The translations under genes and the position numbers were made by a program. 64,000 nucleotides of DNA, taken from CAZJHD01 sp964545855. Lineage in GTDB: Bacteria; Planctomycetota; UBA1135; JACQFD01. Shown piece by piece: positions 24,874 through 35,000 of the stretch (position 1 is its first letter; each line of letters starts with the position of its first letter). The stretch lies in assembly GCA_964545855.1 (NCBI GenBank), contig CAZJHD010000017.1:20160-84159 (forward strand), given 5' to 3'. The notes beneath the pieces were generated by a model. It ran no database searches. It was not told where the DNA came from and worked only from the letters and a program-made list of their open reading frames with translations.

Positions 24874-26151
24874 TCAGCGCGCGGCGACGGCGGGGTCCTG
24901 CCGGCGCGCGCGTCGCTTTCGACTCCAGAGCCACAGGCGCGCCGCCGCCGACCAGGCGGCGCTCTTCACGTGCCACGCCGTCCGCAGGGCGCGTCGGGGG
25001 CTCAGGAAGCGGCACTCCTCGGGGAGCATCACGAGGCTCACGTGCACGTTGGGAGCGATCCCGATGGGGAGCCCCGCCGCCGCCGTGGCTTCGAAGAGGT
25101 GGCGGAAGACGGGCACCAGATCCTCCGTGCGCGGCGGCGCCACGTCCGCGTAGTCGGTCCCTCGCAGCGGCCGGAAGACGCACACCGTCGGAACCGCTCC
25201 GCGCGCGACGAGCCAGTCGATGGCCGCGATCGTCGACTCCGGTGCCTCGAGCCCCGCGATCAACTCGCCGTTCGTGATCCAGGGCTCTCCTCCTGGACCC
25301 CGCGAGCCCAGGCCCGCGCAGTGCTCCACGGCCTCCAGGTAGCGCCGCAGGCCGTAGTCGCGCGCCTTCCCGGGGCACACTTCCTCGAAGCGCGCCGGGT
25401 CGAAGATCTCGAAGCAGAAGGACACGCGGTTGCATCCGAGATCGCGCAGCCGCTCGTAGCGCGACAGATCCGGATGGGGCGGCGCCTGGATCCCCACGAG
25501 CAGCCCCGTCTCGCGCTTGATGCGGTCGACGATGGGATCGAGGAGGTCGAGGAAGCTCGCGTCCTGCGCGTGGCCCGCGTTCAGATCGACGTAGGTGATG
25601 CCCGATTCGTCGCGCGCCGCGCGCACGACCTCCAGGATCTCGGAGACGGTCTTCTCCTTGGAATCGTCCTTCCCCAGATTCAGCCCGACGGAGCAGAAGT
25701 GGCAGTTGCTGCGCGTGCTCTCCGTCCAGAACTCGCAGACGCTCCCCGGGTAGATCCCGAGATAGGTGCCCTGCAGCGTCCCGATGGAGGTCATGGGGCG
25801 CCCCGTGGTGGTCCTCCGGTCGTACCAGGGCGGGCGCGGAGCGAGGCGCGCCCGCGCCACGGGGACGCCGTCCCGTCGGATCGTCACGTGATCGTCGGCG
25901 CCGTTCGCGGCCCCGATCTCGTAGGGCGACGCGGCGGCGAAGGCCTCGGACACGGGAACGTTGGTCCAGAGATCGCGCGGGAGCACGAGTTCGAGGCCCG
26001 AGCCGAGACCCGCCCGCGTGCGGAGCACCTTGCGGCCGCCGCGGGCCTCTACCAGGAGGTCGGGGGCCAGGCGCGCGCCCCGGCAGTAGAGATCGAGCTT
26101 CAGGAGCGCGGGGTTCGCGCGCAGGGTCTCGAGGTCGAGGGTCGTCCGCAT
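24874..26151 (-). CDS. radical SAM protein with unusual C-x10-C-x2-C motif
   Basis: 425 residues. The probable SAM-cluster cysteines are C139, C150 and C153 (SVCEFWTESTRSNCHFCSVG), a C-x10-C-x2-C spacing instead of C-x3-C-x2-C. Following strands fit a TIM barrel (ITYVDLNAGHAQD, LLVGIQAPPHPDL, NRVSFCFEIFDP, GAVPTVCVFRPL). The N-terminal about 115 residues form a separate beta-rich domain. The C-terminal tail is Trp/Arg-rich. I do not recognise the specific family or its substrate; a lipid- or sugar-like substrate cannot be excluded. It is downstream of the Crp/Fnr gene on the same strand but separated by a long inverted repeat. Confidence 0.8.
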   Translation of the reverse strand: MRTTLDLETLRANPALLKLDLYCRGARLAPDLLVEARGGRKVLRTRAGLGSGLELVLPRDLWTNVPVSEAFAAASPYEIGAANGADDHVTIRRDGVPVARARLAPRPPWYDRRTTTGRPMTSIGTLQGTYLGIYPGSVCEFWTESTRSNCHFCSVGLNLGKDDSKEKTVSEILEVVRAARDESGITYVDLNAGHAQDASFLDLLDPIVDRIKRETGLLVGIQAPPHPDLSRYERLRDLGCNRVSFCFEIFDPARFEEVCPGKARDYGLRRYLEAVEHCAGLGSRGPGGEPWITNGELIAGLEAPESTIAAIDWLVARGAVPTVCVFRPLRGTDYADVAPPRTEDLVPVFRHLFEATAAAGLPIGIAPNVHVSLVMLPEECRFLSPRRALRTAWHVKSAAWSAAARLWLWSRKRRARRQDPAVAAR

Positions 26152-26227
26152 CGTTCGCGATCGAAGGAGACCCTGACCGCGAGCAACGAGCCGGCCTCAC
26201 CGGGCGCCCGCTTGAGCGTCGTCAAGT

Positions 26228-26310
26228 GGAGACTGGTACCGATTCATTCACGGAAGGCGGAGGCGCGCGCTGGCGCTCCCCGGGCCGTGAATGAATCGGT
26301 GCCAGTCTCC
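26228..26310. repeat. long inverted repeat (REP/MITE-like hairpin), copy A
   Basis: Arms 26228-26253 and 26285-26310 are complementary at 25 of 26 positions (the other can be G-U), with a 31-base loop. The arm core gactggtaccgattcattc is AT-rich relative to the surroundings. It begins 3 bases after the crp-like stop on the minus strand. A diverged relative lies inside the coding sequence at 43451-43528. It may also terminate transcription, but repetition argues for a mobile or REP-type element. Confidence 0.8.
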
Positions 26311-26312
26311 GA

Positions 26313-27014
26313 TCAGGGACCGTCGTCGAGGCCCGCCACCTGCTCGAGCCGCGCCAGGTCGCGCACCTCGATCTCGCGGCCCCGGAGCTCGACGATCCCG
26401 CTCTCCTTCCAGTCGTGGAGCACGCGCGAGAGCGTCTCCGGCGCGATGTTGAGCTGGGCCGCGACCTCGCGCTTGGGCAGCGGGAAACGGATCCGGAGCC
26501 CCTCCTTCGATCCGTGCGCGGGGAGCCGCACCACGAAGTGCGCGAGACGCGAAGCGGCGCTGCCGCGCGTGAGCTCCTCGACGCGGTCGAGGAGCCGGTG
26601 GATCCACATCGACAGCGACGCGATGATCCGCTCCGCGACGGCGGGCGTGCGGCGCAGCTCCCGGAGGAAGGGCTCCTTCGCCACGGCGATCACGACCGAC
26701 GCCTCCGCGGCCTCCGCGCTCGCGGGGAAGCGTCCGCCGCCGAAGACCGCCGCCTCGGCGAAGCTCTGCCGCGGTCCCATCTGGTGGACCACCTGCGAGC
26801 GACCGCCAGGGGCCTCGCGGAAGACGCGAATGCGTCCGCTCTCCACGATGAAGAACGACTCGCAGGGATCGCCCTCGGAGTAGAGGCGCTCGCCGCGCGC
26901 GAGGACGATGCGCTGGCACGCGTCGGCGACGGAGCGCCGCTCCGTCGGGCCGAGTCCTGCGAAGAGCGGGATCTCGCCGAGGAAGTCCTGCAGCGGCGGC
27001 GCCGAGGTGGTCAT
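26313..27014 (-). CDS. Crp/Fnr-family transcription regulator
   Basis: 233 residues from ATG 27014 (MTTSAPPLQDFLGEIPLFAG); the longer open frame upstream is not Crp-like. The N-terminal cyclic-nucleotide-binding fold (about 15-130; YSEGDPCESFFIVESGRIRV) is followed by a dimerisation helix and a winged helix-turn-helix (REVAAQLNIAPETLSRVLHD). There are no N-terminal Cys clusters, so it is not an oxygen-sensing Fnr of the FeS type; the ligand is unknown. The E-SR pattern in the recognition helix (ETLSRVL) is typical of the family. Its targets could include the flanking genes but no operator was recognised. Confidence 0.92.
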   Translation of the reverse strand: MTTSAPPLQDFLGEIPLFAGLGPTERRSVADACQRIVLARGERLYSEGDPCESFFIVESGRIRVFREAPGGRSQVVHQMGPRQSFAEAAVFGGGRFPASAEAAEASVVIAVAKEPFLRELRRTPAVAERIIASLSMWIHRLLDRVEELTRGSAASRLAHFVVRLPAHGSKEGLRIRFPLPKREVAAQLNIAPETLSRVLHDWKESGIVELRGREIEVRDLARLEQVAGLDDGP

Positions 27015-27206
27015 GGGAGGCCCCTCGGGGCAGATCCCGTGCCGCTCGCCGAGGGCGCGACGCGGGCCGGTGCGCACCCCGCGCGCCCTCCGCCGTGTCC
27101 CGGCGCGCCACGGGGGCTGCGCCCGGGCGACACAGAGACCGCGCCCCGGAGCCCTCGCGGCAGGGCCCGCTACCAGGCGCGGTCCCGCCCCGGGGCGCCC
27201 CGAGCC

Positions 27207-27545
27207 GTGATCGAGCCGAAGCTGGAAGACACCCGACACCGCCTGCTCGATCTCACGCGGCGCAACCGGCTCCTCGAGGCGCCGGCGGCGCGCGAGGAGT
27301 TCCTCAGGGGAACGAGCCAGCGGCTCGCGACGGTACTGCAGCGCGAGTTCGCGATGCCCCGCGAGGCGCTCGTGCAGCGCGCGATCCGGTGCTTGAGATT
27401 CGGCCGGAGCGGCGCGAGCCTCGTCGCCTGCTTCGAGCGCGCCGTCGACGATGCGCTCGAGGCGGGGGAGATCGGGCCCGACGGGGAGGGACGGCTCGCG
27501 CTCCGTGCCGCCGACGCGGAGCGCGCACGGGCCGCGGAGGAGTAA
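27207..27545 (+). CDS. small protein with DUF4011/DUF3320-like segments
   Basis: 112 residues from GTG 27207. The N-terminus (RLLDLTRRNRLLEAP) resembles the signature of DUF4011, the first domain of large helicase-nuclease proteins. The C-terminal half (RCLRFGRSGASLVACFERAVDDAL) resembles DUF3320, the last domain of the same proteins. If right, this is either a stand-alone mini-protein or the remnant of a large internally deleted gene. The resemblance is by motif memory only. It sits 11 bases before moaD but is unlikely to be part of molybdopterin synthesis. Confidence 0.5.
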   Translation: MIEPKLEDTRHRLLDLTRRNRLLEAPAAREEFLRGTSQRLATVLQREFAMPREALVQRAIRCLRFGRSGASLVACFERAVDDALEAGEIGPDGEGRLALRAADAERARAAEE

Positions 27546-27556
27546 CCTCGGCCGCC

Positions 27557-27802
27557 ATGCGAGTCCGTGTCCTCCTCTTCGCGTCGCTGCGCGAGCGCTC
27601 CGGCGCCGCCGCGCGGGACCTCGATCTCCCCGGCGACGCCGACCTCGAGGCCGTGCGCGCCGCCCTCGAGCGCGAGACGCCGGGGCTCCTCGCGTCGGGC
27701 GCCTTCGCGACGGCCGTGAACGGCGTCTACGAGCGCGACCGCCGCCGCGCGCTCCGCGACGGCGACGAGGTGGCCTTCCTGCCGCCCGTGAGCGGAGGCT
27801 GA
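27557..27802 (+). CDS. moaD: molybdopterin synthase sulfur carrier subunit
   Basis: 81 residues with a ubiquitin-like beta-grasp sequence (MRVRVLLFASLRERSG) and the obligatory C-terminal Gly-Gly (LPPVSGG), which is activated as thiocarboxylate and donates sulfur to precursor Z (cPMP). ATG 27557 gives the conserved start. It is followed after one base by moaE, and the two subunits form the heterotetrameric molybdopterin synthase in the cytoplasm. Other moa genes are not in the window. Confidence 0.93.
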   Translation: MRVRVLLFASLRERSGAAARDLDLPGDADLEAVRAALERETPGLLASGAFATAVNGVYERDRRRALRDGDEVAFLPPVSGG

Positions 27803-27803
27803 G

Positions 27804-28232
27804 GTGGCCGAGGGCGCGTTCACCTTCGAGCTGTCGGCGGCGCCCCTCGACCTCCCGGCCATCGAGGCCGGCGTCGCGACCGTGGCCGACGGCGCCGTGG
27901 TCGTCTTCGTCGGCGTCGTGCGGGAGCACGCGCGAGGCAAGCGCGTCCTGCGGCTCGAGTACGAGGCCTACGGCTCCATGGCGCAGACCGAGATGGACCG
28001 GATCTTCGCGGCGATGCGCGAGCGCTTCGGCGTCGAGCGGGCGCGCGTCGTGCACCGCACCGGGGTCTGCGGGCTCGGCGAGCCGTCGATCGCGATCGTC
28101 GTCGCGGCGCCCCATCGCGCGGCCGCCTTCGACGCGGCCCGCTACTGCATCGACACGCTGAAGGAGACGGTTCCCATCTGGAAGCGCGAGGTCTACTCCG
28201 ATGGGGTCTCCTGGATCGGGGAGCGGTCGTAG
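27804..28232 (+). CDS. moaE: molybdopterin synthase catalytic subunit
   Basis: 142 residues from GTG 27804. Characteristic motifs are FVGVVREHARGKRVLRLEYEA, VVHRTGVCGLGEPSI and the C-terminal VPIWKREVYSDGVSWIG with the catalytic lysines (the KET and WKRE Lys). It converts cPMP to molybdopterin together with MoaD, encoded immediately upstream. Length is normal for the family. A 197-base gap with no recognised feature other than a TAGGCT -10-like hexamer (28358-28363) follows. Confidence 0.95.
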   Translation: MAEGAFTFELSAAPLDLPAIEAGVATVADGAVVVFVGVVREHARGKRVLRLEYEAYGSMAQTEMDRIFAAMRERFGVERARVVHRTGVCGLGEPSIAIVVAAPHRAAAFDAARYCIDTLKETVPIWKREVYSDGVSWIGERS

Positions 28233-28429
28233 ATCGCGGGAATCCTGGGCTCGGGACGGGGACGAGGCGGGGGACGGCGGCCGGGCGCCGGGGCATGCGG
28301 ACGCTCGCCGGACGGACTTCGAGAGGCTGCGACTGGGCCGAAACGGCGATCGGGCGGTAGGCTCGATGTCGTTCCGGCTCCGGGCCGCGTCGGCTCCAGG
28401 CCGCTCCCTCCCGAGACTCCCTCACCCCC

Positions 28430-28963
28430 ATGGGCACGATCTCCCCCTGCCGCGTCCTCGCGGCCACGCTCCTCCTCGGCGCTGCGTTCGCTTTCTCCGC
28501 TGAGACCGCCCTCGGACGCGTCCCCGGCGATGCGGGTCCGGCGACGGGCAACTACGCCGTCAAGTTCAAGACCCGCTACTACACGCCGTCCGACAAGGCC
28601 GGCGCGCCGGCGTGGGCCGATCGGCTCCAGAACGAGAGTGGCGTGGGCACCCTCGAGCTCATCGACTCGGACGCGGGATTCGCGAGCGCGTTGACCGGAA
28701 CGCTCACCATCTTCGACGAGCCCGAGAACGACGTGATCCCCGTGACCGGTCATCGCCGCGGGCTGTCGATCGTGCTCGAGCCGGCCGGAATGATGACGGA
28801 GAAGGGAGAGTTGAACTTCGTCGTCTACGGCCGTGTATCGATCGACAAGAAGACGAACCTCGTGAAGACTCTCAAGGTCTCGGGCGCGGAGCTCGACGCG
28901 GACTTCCCCGATCCGAGCTTCGACTTCATCCAGCTGTCGGGAAAGCGCCTGACGGTCCAGTGA
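28430..28963 (+). CDS. secreted protein of unknown function
   Basis: 177 residues. A signal peptide (CRVLAATLLLGAAFAFSAETALG) precedes a beta-rich mature domain (NYAVKFKTRYYTPSDKAG, GTLTIFDEPENDVIPVTG, LNFVVYGRVSIDKKTN). No known domain is recognised. A weak -10-like TAGGCT lies 67 bases before the ATG. It is upstream of the ECF sigma/kinase pair with a 79-base gap; a functional link is not shown. Confidence 0.68.
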   Translation: MGTISPCRVLAATLLLGAAFAFSAETALGRVPGDAGPATGNYAVKFKTRYYTPSDKAGAPAWADRLQNESGVGTLELIDSDAGFASALTGTLTIFDEPENDVIPVTGHRRGLSIVLEPAGMMTEKGELNFVVYGRVSIDKKTNLVKTLKVSGAELDADFPDPSFDFIQLSGKRLTVQ

Positions 28964-29042
28964 ACGCGAGCAGGACCGGGACCGTGGAGCGTCCGCGATC
29001 GCCGGCTCCTCTCCGCGCGGCCCGCGCCCCCTCCGGGCGGCC

Positions 29043-29785
29043 GTGAGATCCGAGTCCCCGATGCCGGGTCCCCTCCGCGGCGGCTTCCCGACGACCCGCC
29101 GCTCCGTCGTCGAAGTGTTGCGGAGCACGGACGAGGGCGAGCGGCGGGTGGCCTACGAGTCCCTCGTCGAGGCCTACTGGAGGGCCGCCTACAAGCACCT
29201 GCGCCTCCGCTGGCGTCTCGCGGAGCACGACGCCCAGGACCGGACCCAGGCCTTCTTCGCCGCGGCGCTCGAGAAGGACTTCCTGGCCGGCTACGACGCG
29301 GGGAAGGCGCGCTTCCGCACGTTCCTCCGGGTCTGCCTCGACCGGTTCGCGGCGAAGGAGCTCGAGGCGTCGCGGCGCCTCAAGCGTGGCGGAGGCACCC
29401 GCGCCCTCTCCCTCGACTTCGAGGGCGCCGAGGGCGAGATCGCGCGCGCCGGTGCCGCGCAGGAGCCGGAGGGCGTCTTCGACCGCGAGTGGATGCGCGA
29501 CCTCATGGGCCGCGCCGTGGACGCGCTGCGTACCGACTGCGATCGGCGCGGTCGGCCCGCGCGCTTCGCGCTGTTCTCCCGCTGCTACCTCGACCCGCCC
29601 GTCGAGCGCGAGACGCACGCGCAGCTCGCCGAGCGCTTCGGCCTGAAGCCCTCGGACGTGAACAACGAGCTCGCGTCGGCGCGCCGCGAGCTCCGGCGGA
29701 TCGTGCTCGACCGTCTGCGCTGCATCACCGCGAGCGACGAGGAGTTCCGGAGCGAGGCGAGGCTCCTCCTGGGAGAGTCTCCGCC

Positions 29786-29789
<4 letters not shown>
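29043..29789 (+). CDS. ECF-type RNA polymerase sigma factor (planctomycete group)
   Basis: 248 residues from GTG 29043. The N-terminal FPTTRRSVVEVLR resembles the FPxTRxSLV opening of planctomycete-specific ECF factors. Region 2 helices (AYWRAAYKHLRLRWRLAEHDAQDRTQ) and a region 4-like HTH (THAQLAERFGLKPSDVNNEL) are visible, separated by a linker longer than in classical ECFs. It directs transcription of an unknown regulon. The stop overlaps the kinase start as GTGA, so sigma factor and kinase are translationally coupled; kinase control of the sigma factor is a plausible inference. Confidence 0.85.
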
Positions 29790-30805
<1,016 letters not shown>

Positions 30806-30901
30806 TCGGCGCCGGCCGCCCGATTTCCCCGAAAGGGATCTCGGCGCGAGCGGAATGGAACGCCGAACCCGACCCCTCCCCCCGACTCCTCCCCGTCCGC
30901 C

Positions 30902-31267
30902 ATGTCGAAACCGGTCCTCGGCCTCCTCCTCGGCGCGCTCCTCGGGCTCATCGACGGCGCGAGCGCCTACCTCTACCCCTACGAGGACGTCCGGGCGCAG
31001 ATCGCGTCCATCGTGATCGGCTCGACCTTCAAGGGGCTGCTCACGGGGCTCGTCGCCGGATTCGTCGCCACGCGCACCCGGTCGCTCGCGATCGGGATCG
31101 GCGTCGGGCTGCTGGTGGGCCTCGCGCTGAGCGTCGCCGTCGCGGCGATGCCGAACGAGAAGGGGGGCCACTACTGGCTCGAGATCGTGCCTCCCGGCGC
31201 GGCCCTCGGAGCGATCGTCGGGTTCGCCACGCAGCGCTTCGGCCGCGCCCGCGCCGTGAGCGGGTGA
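30902..31267 (+). CDS. small membrane protein of unknown function
   Basis: 121 residues with about four membrane helices (GLLLGALLGLIDGASAYLY, KGLLTGLVAGFVA, AIGIGVGLLVGLALSVAVA, GAALGAIVGFAT). Gly-rich helices suggest tight packing or an oligomer. No family recognised. It follows the kinase by 96 bases on the same strand and may belong to that unit. Confidence 0.72.
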   Translation: MSKPVLGLLLGALLGLIDGASAYLYPYEDVRAQIASIVIGSTFKGLLTGLVAGFVATRTRSLAIGIGVGLLVGLALSVAVAAMPNEKGGHYWLEIVPPGAALGAIVGFATQRFGRARAVSG

Positions 31268-31377
31268 GGGCGACGACGTCCTCGGCCCGCCGGGGCACTC
31301 CCCTCGGAAGCGCGAGATACACTCTGGGGGAGTCGCGAGAGACCCTGATTCCCACTCTTGCCCGCCTCCGCCTTCCG

Positions 31378-31611
31378 ATGAGCCAAGTCGAATCGAACTT
31401 CGATCGCATTTCGTTCGACGCCGAAGTCATGGGCGGCCGCGCTTGCATTCGTCACATGCGGCTCCCGGTGTCGGTGATCGTCGGTCAGATCGCCCACGGC
31501 GCGACGTTCGAGGAGATCTTGGAGGGATACCCGGATCTCGAGCGCGAGGACGTTCAGCAGGCCATCGAATACGCGGCCTGGCTCACTCGGGAAGAGATTC
31601 GGAGCGCGTAG
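31378..31611 (+). CDS. DUF433-family antitoxin
   Basis: 77 residues. It has the DUF433 pattern (GGRACIRHMRLPVSVIVG, then GATFEEILEGYPDLEREDVQ), a winged-helix antitoxin/DNA-binding fold. ATG 31378 starts just before the conserved part; the open frame upstream is a shadow. It ends 9 bases before a DUF5615 PIN-like gene, the standard VapBC-like pairing of these two families. A TACACT -10-like hexamer lies at 31318-31323. Antitoxins of this kind neutralise the toxin and autorepress the operon. Confidence 0.85.
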   Translation: MSQVESNFDRISFDAEVMGGRACIRHMRLPVSVIVGQIAHGATFEEILEGYPDLEREDVQQAIEYAAWLTREEIRSA

Positions 31612-31620
31612 AGCTCCGCC

Positions 31621-32004
31621 GTGCGATTCCTCGCGGACGCCTGCGTCGACCGACGTGTCGTCGACTGGCTGCGCTCGCGAGGTCACGACGTGCGCTCGCT
31701 CCAGGAGGAGGGCCTGCAGCGGATGAACGACGTCACCGTCTTCGAGGAGGCGAAGGCCGGCGAACGAGTCGTTCTCACGTTCGACCTCGACTTCGCGGAG
31801 ATCGCGGCCGTCTCGCGCGATCGTCCCGTTCGCGTCTTGCTGATGCGGTTGCGGAACACTCGATCCGCGCATGTGATCGAGCGGCTCCAGGCGGTGATCC
31901 CGGCATGCGACGAGCATCTCGCGCGATCGGCTGTCGTCCTCGTCGAGGAATCTCGCTACCGCGTGCGCCGCTTGCCGATCGGGCGGAGCGGGGATCCGAG
32001 CTGA
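31621..32004 (+). CDS. DUF5615 PIN-like toxin
   Basis: 127 residues from GTG 31621. The pattern FLADACVDRRVVDWLRSRGHDV, then VFEEAKAGERVVLTFDLDFAE is that of DUF5615 proteins, a PIN-like ribonuclease fold with acidic residues D7, D76 and D78 as likely metal ligands. It is probably an RNase toxin paired with the DUF433 gene immediately upstream. It converges on the PVC cytochrome gene with only 13 bases between stops. Confidence 0.85.
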   Translation: MRFLADACVDRRVVDWLRSRGHDVRSLQEEGLQRMNDVTVFEEAKAGERVVLTFDLDFAEIAAVSRDRPVRVLLMRLRNTRSAHVIERLQAVIPACDEHLARSAVVLVEESRYRVRRLPIGRSGDPS

Positions 32005-32017
32005 CCCGCGTTCGTCT

Positions 32018-35000
32018 CTACTCGATCTCCCGCAGGACCACGTTGCGGAAGTGGATCTCCGCGCCCTCGGACTGGAGGCAGATCTTCCCGGCGATCTCCT
32101 CGCACCAGCGCGCTTCGTTCTGCAGCACGCCGTTCACGACGAGGCGCAGGTCGCCGCCGCGGAGCGTGATCTCGTAGCGGTTCCACTCGCCGAGGGGCTT
32201 CTCGCTGGAGGGGCGGAGCTTCACGGTGCGGCGGCCCTGGGTGCGCGCGGGGTCGACGAGCATCGGCACCTCGTCGATGTTCCAGATGTCTCCGGCGTCG
32301 GTGTGGTGGAGCTGCGCCTCGATGCTGCGGGGCCACACCTTGTCGGGGCCCGTCGTGCGCAGCAGCACGCCGGAGTTGCCGGGGCCTTTCGCCGGATCGA
32401 AGCGCCACTCGAGGGTGAGCACGAAGTCGCGGAAGTCGCGCGTGGTGCGGAGGTACCCCGCGGGCTTCCCCTTGCAGACGAGCACGCCGTCGCGGATCGA
32501 CCAGACGTCGTCGCGCGCCGCCTTCGGGTCCGAGAGATGGTGCGTCCATCCGTCGAAGCTCTTCCCGTCGAAGAGGACGATCGGCTCGCCCAGCCGGGGC
32601 GGCGTCGAGCGGTCCTCCAGCAGGCAGGCGGCGAGGTCGGCGAGGCTCTGCGCGTCGAGCCCGAGGGCGAGCCCCTCGGGCATCGCCGAGATCGTCTGCT
32701 TCACGCGCTCCTCCACCAGCTCGGCGGGGATCGCGTGGCGGTTCCCCTGGTTGTCCTTGAGCACGAGCGTCGGCCCGTCGGCGAGGAGGAAGCCCGTGAG
32801 CGTGCGGCCCCCCTTCGTCGCGACGAGCCACGAGTCGTAGCCGTGGGCGATGCCGGCGCTGGGATTCAGGATCGCGTCGAGCAGCTCGCGCCGCCCGAGC
32901 TTCGCGCCGATCGCCGTGAGGTCGGGACCCACGTCGGTGCCGCGGCCGTCGAGGACGTGGCACGACGCGCAGGCGGCCTCCTTGGAGACGAAGACCCGGC
33001 GCCCGCGCGACGCGTCGCCCGGCATCGCGGCGAGGTCGTCGAGGGAGGGGAGCGAGGCGCCTCCCTTCGCGCGGCGCGGGAACACGGAGGTGGCGAGGGC
33101 GCGCACCGCGAGGTCGGGGTTGCGGGCGATGGCCTCCTCCACGGTCGTGCGCAGGTCGTCGGCGAGTGCGTGCTTCTGCGCGAGACGCAGGAGGAAGAGG
33201 CCGCCCTCGGCGTCGGCGGCGAGCTTCTCCGCCGCCTCGGCGCGCGCCGCGCGCGGCGACGACGCGTCGGCGACGGTGCGCTGAAGCGCGAGGATCGCGC
33301 TCCGGTCGGCCTCCCGCTCGAGCCACACCTGGAAGTCGACGGACGTCGTGCGGCCGCCGTTCTGCGCGATGCCTCCGTCGTCGGGCCCGACCCGCGCGCG
33401 GAAGCGCGTGGCGCCCTCGGGCACCGCGTAGGCGATCTCCGAGCGCGCGTGCGTGCCGATGCCGCGGAACTCCTTGCCGCCCACGCGCAGCGCGCCGCCG
33501 TTGCAGTTCGTGTCGACGCGCGCCGCGCCCCACTCCGCCGTCGCGGAGAGCCATGGCGTCGCGGTGGCGGAGACCTCGCTCCCGCCGACGACCCAGCGCG
33601 GCTCGACCCAGTCGGCCCAGTCGCAGGAGATGCCGTCGCCCGCGCCGTCGGCGACGAGCCAGAGGGCCGAGGCGCCGCTCACGTCGACGTCGACCTCGTG
33701 GAGACCGGCGCGCACGACGCCCGAGGCGAAGGCACGCCCGGCGCGGTCGATCCGCGCCTCCGGGAGGTGCGCGGCGAGGCCGAAGGCGCGCCAGTCGTTG
33801 GTGCTGCGATGGCGCACCCACCAGGCGGCGAGCGGCCGCACGTCGTCGGGTCCGCCCATCGCGAGCGTCAGCATCGAGCCGGCGGCCTCGCGCGTCGGCA
33901 CGAAGGCGAGCGCGTCCGTCGCGCGGCGGCGTTCGTCGGGGGAGAGCGCCGGGCTCGCGGCGCGCACGAAGAGCGCCGGCGCCGCCTGCGGCGGATGGAG
34001 GCGCCAGGCGAGGGCCGCGAAGCGGGGGCTCCAGGCGAGCGGGTTCGCGTCGCCGAGGACGGGGAGGAGGAGGTCGTAGACCTCGGCCTCGCGTCCGGTG
34101 CAGGCGATGCCGAAGGCCTCGAGCGCGAAACGGTCGGCGGGGTCGACCGCCTTCGCGAGCGTGACGAGAGCGTCGGAGCCCTGGGCGAGCGGGACGTCGC
34201 GCAGGGAGAGGGCGACCTCGCGCTGGACGTCCGGCAGCGGAACCGCGGCCGTCGACTTCGCGACGCTCGCGACGAGGGACGGGCCGCCCGAGCGGAGCGC
34301 GCGGAGGACGGTGACGATCTCCGCGGTGCGCCGCACCTTCGTGGACGCCGCGGCCATCATCCCGTCGAGGCCGAGGCGCGACATCGTGAAGAGCGCCCGC
34401 GCGCGCAGCCGTGCGTCGTCCGATCCGAGCAGCGGCTCGAGCTCCTCGATCGATGCCTCTCCGCGCGCGACGAAGGCCTCCGCCGCGAGGTCACGCACGG
34501 ACACCGCCGGCGACGCCAGCGCGGCGCGACGCCCCTCGGGCGTCGCGAGGTCCATGCGCGGCGTCGCGGGCCGGTGCCCCGCGGGGGCCACGCGGAAGAT
34601 GCGCCCGCGGCACTCGCGGTCGCCCGCGAGGTGGCCGCCGACGCCCGGGTCCCACCAGTCGGCGACGAAGACGGAGCCGTCGGGCGCCACGGCCACGTCG
34701 CTCGGCCGGTACCAGTGCCAGCGGTCGTCGCCGTCGAGCTTCTTCGCGCCGAGGAAGGTCGACGTGTCGAAGACGATGCCGGCGCCCTGCGGCTTCGGCC
34801 GATGGAGGAACACGCGGTTCGCGCCCGCGTCGGCCTCCAGGACCGCGCCCGCGAGGCCCGGCAGGAGCGAGCCCTCGTAGACGGCGACGCCCGTTGGCCC
34901 GCCGGCGCCCGTGCGCGCGCCGGGGGGCACGACGCCCGGATCGTCCTGGTGCCAGTGCGCCGTCCAGGTCGACTGCCCGGGCCGCCGGTCGGCGCCCCAG

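Noticed and set aside
28233..28429. Molybdenum-cofactor riboswitch near moaDE
   Set aside because: The gap is downstream of moaE, not upstream of moaD, and no conserved Moco-motif pairing was recognised.
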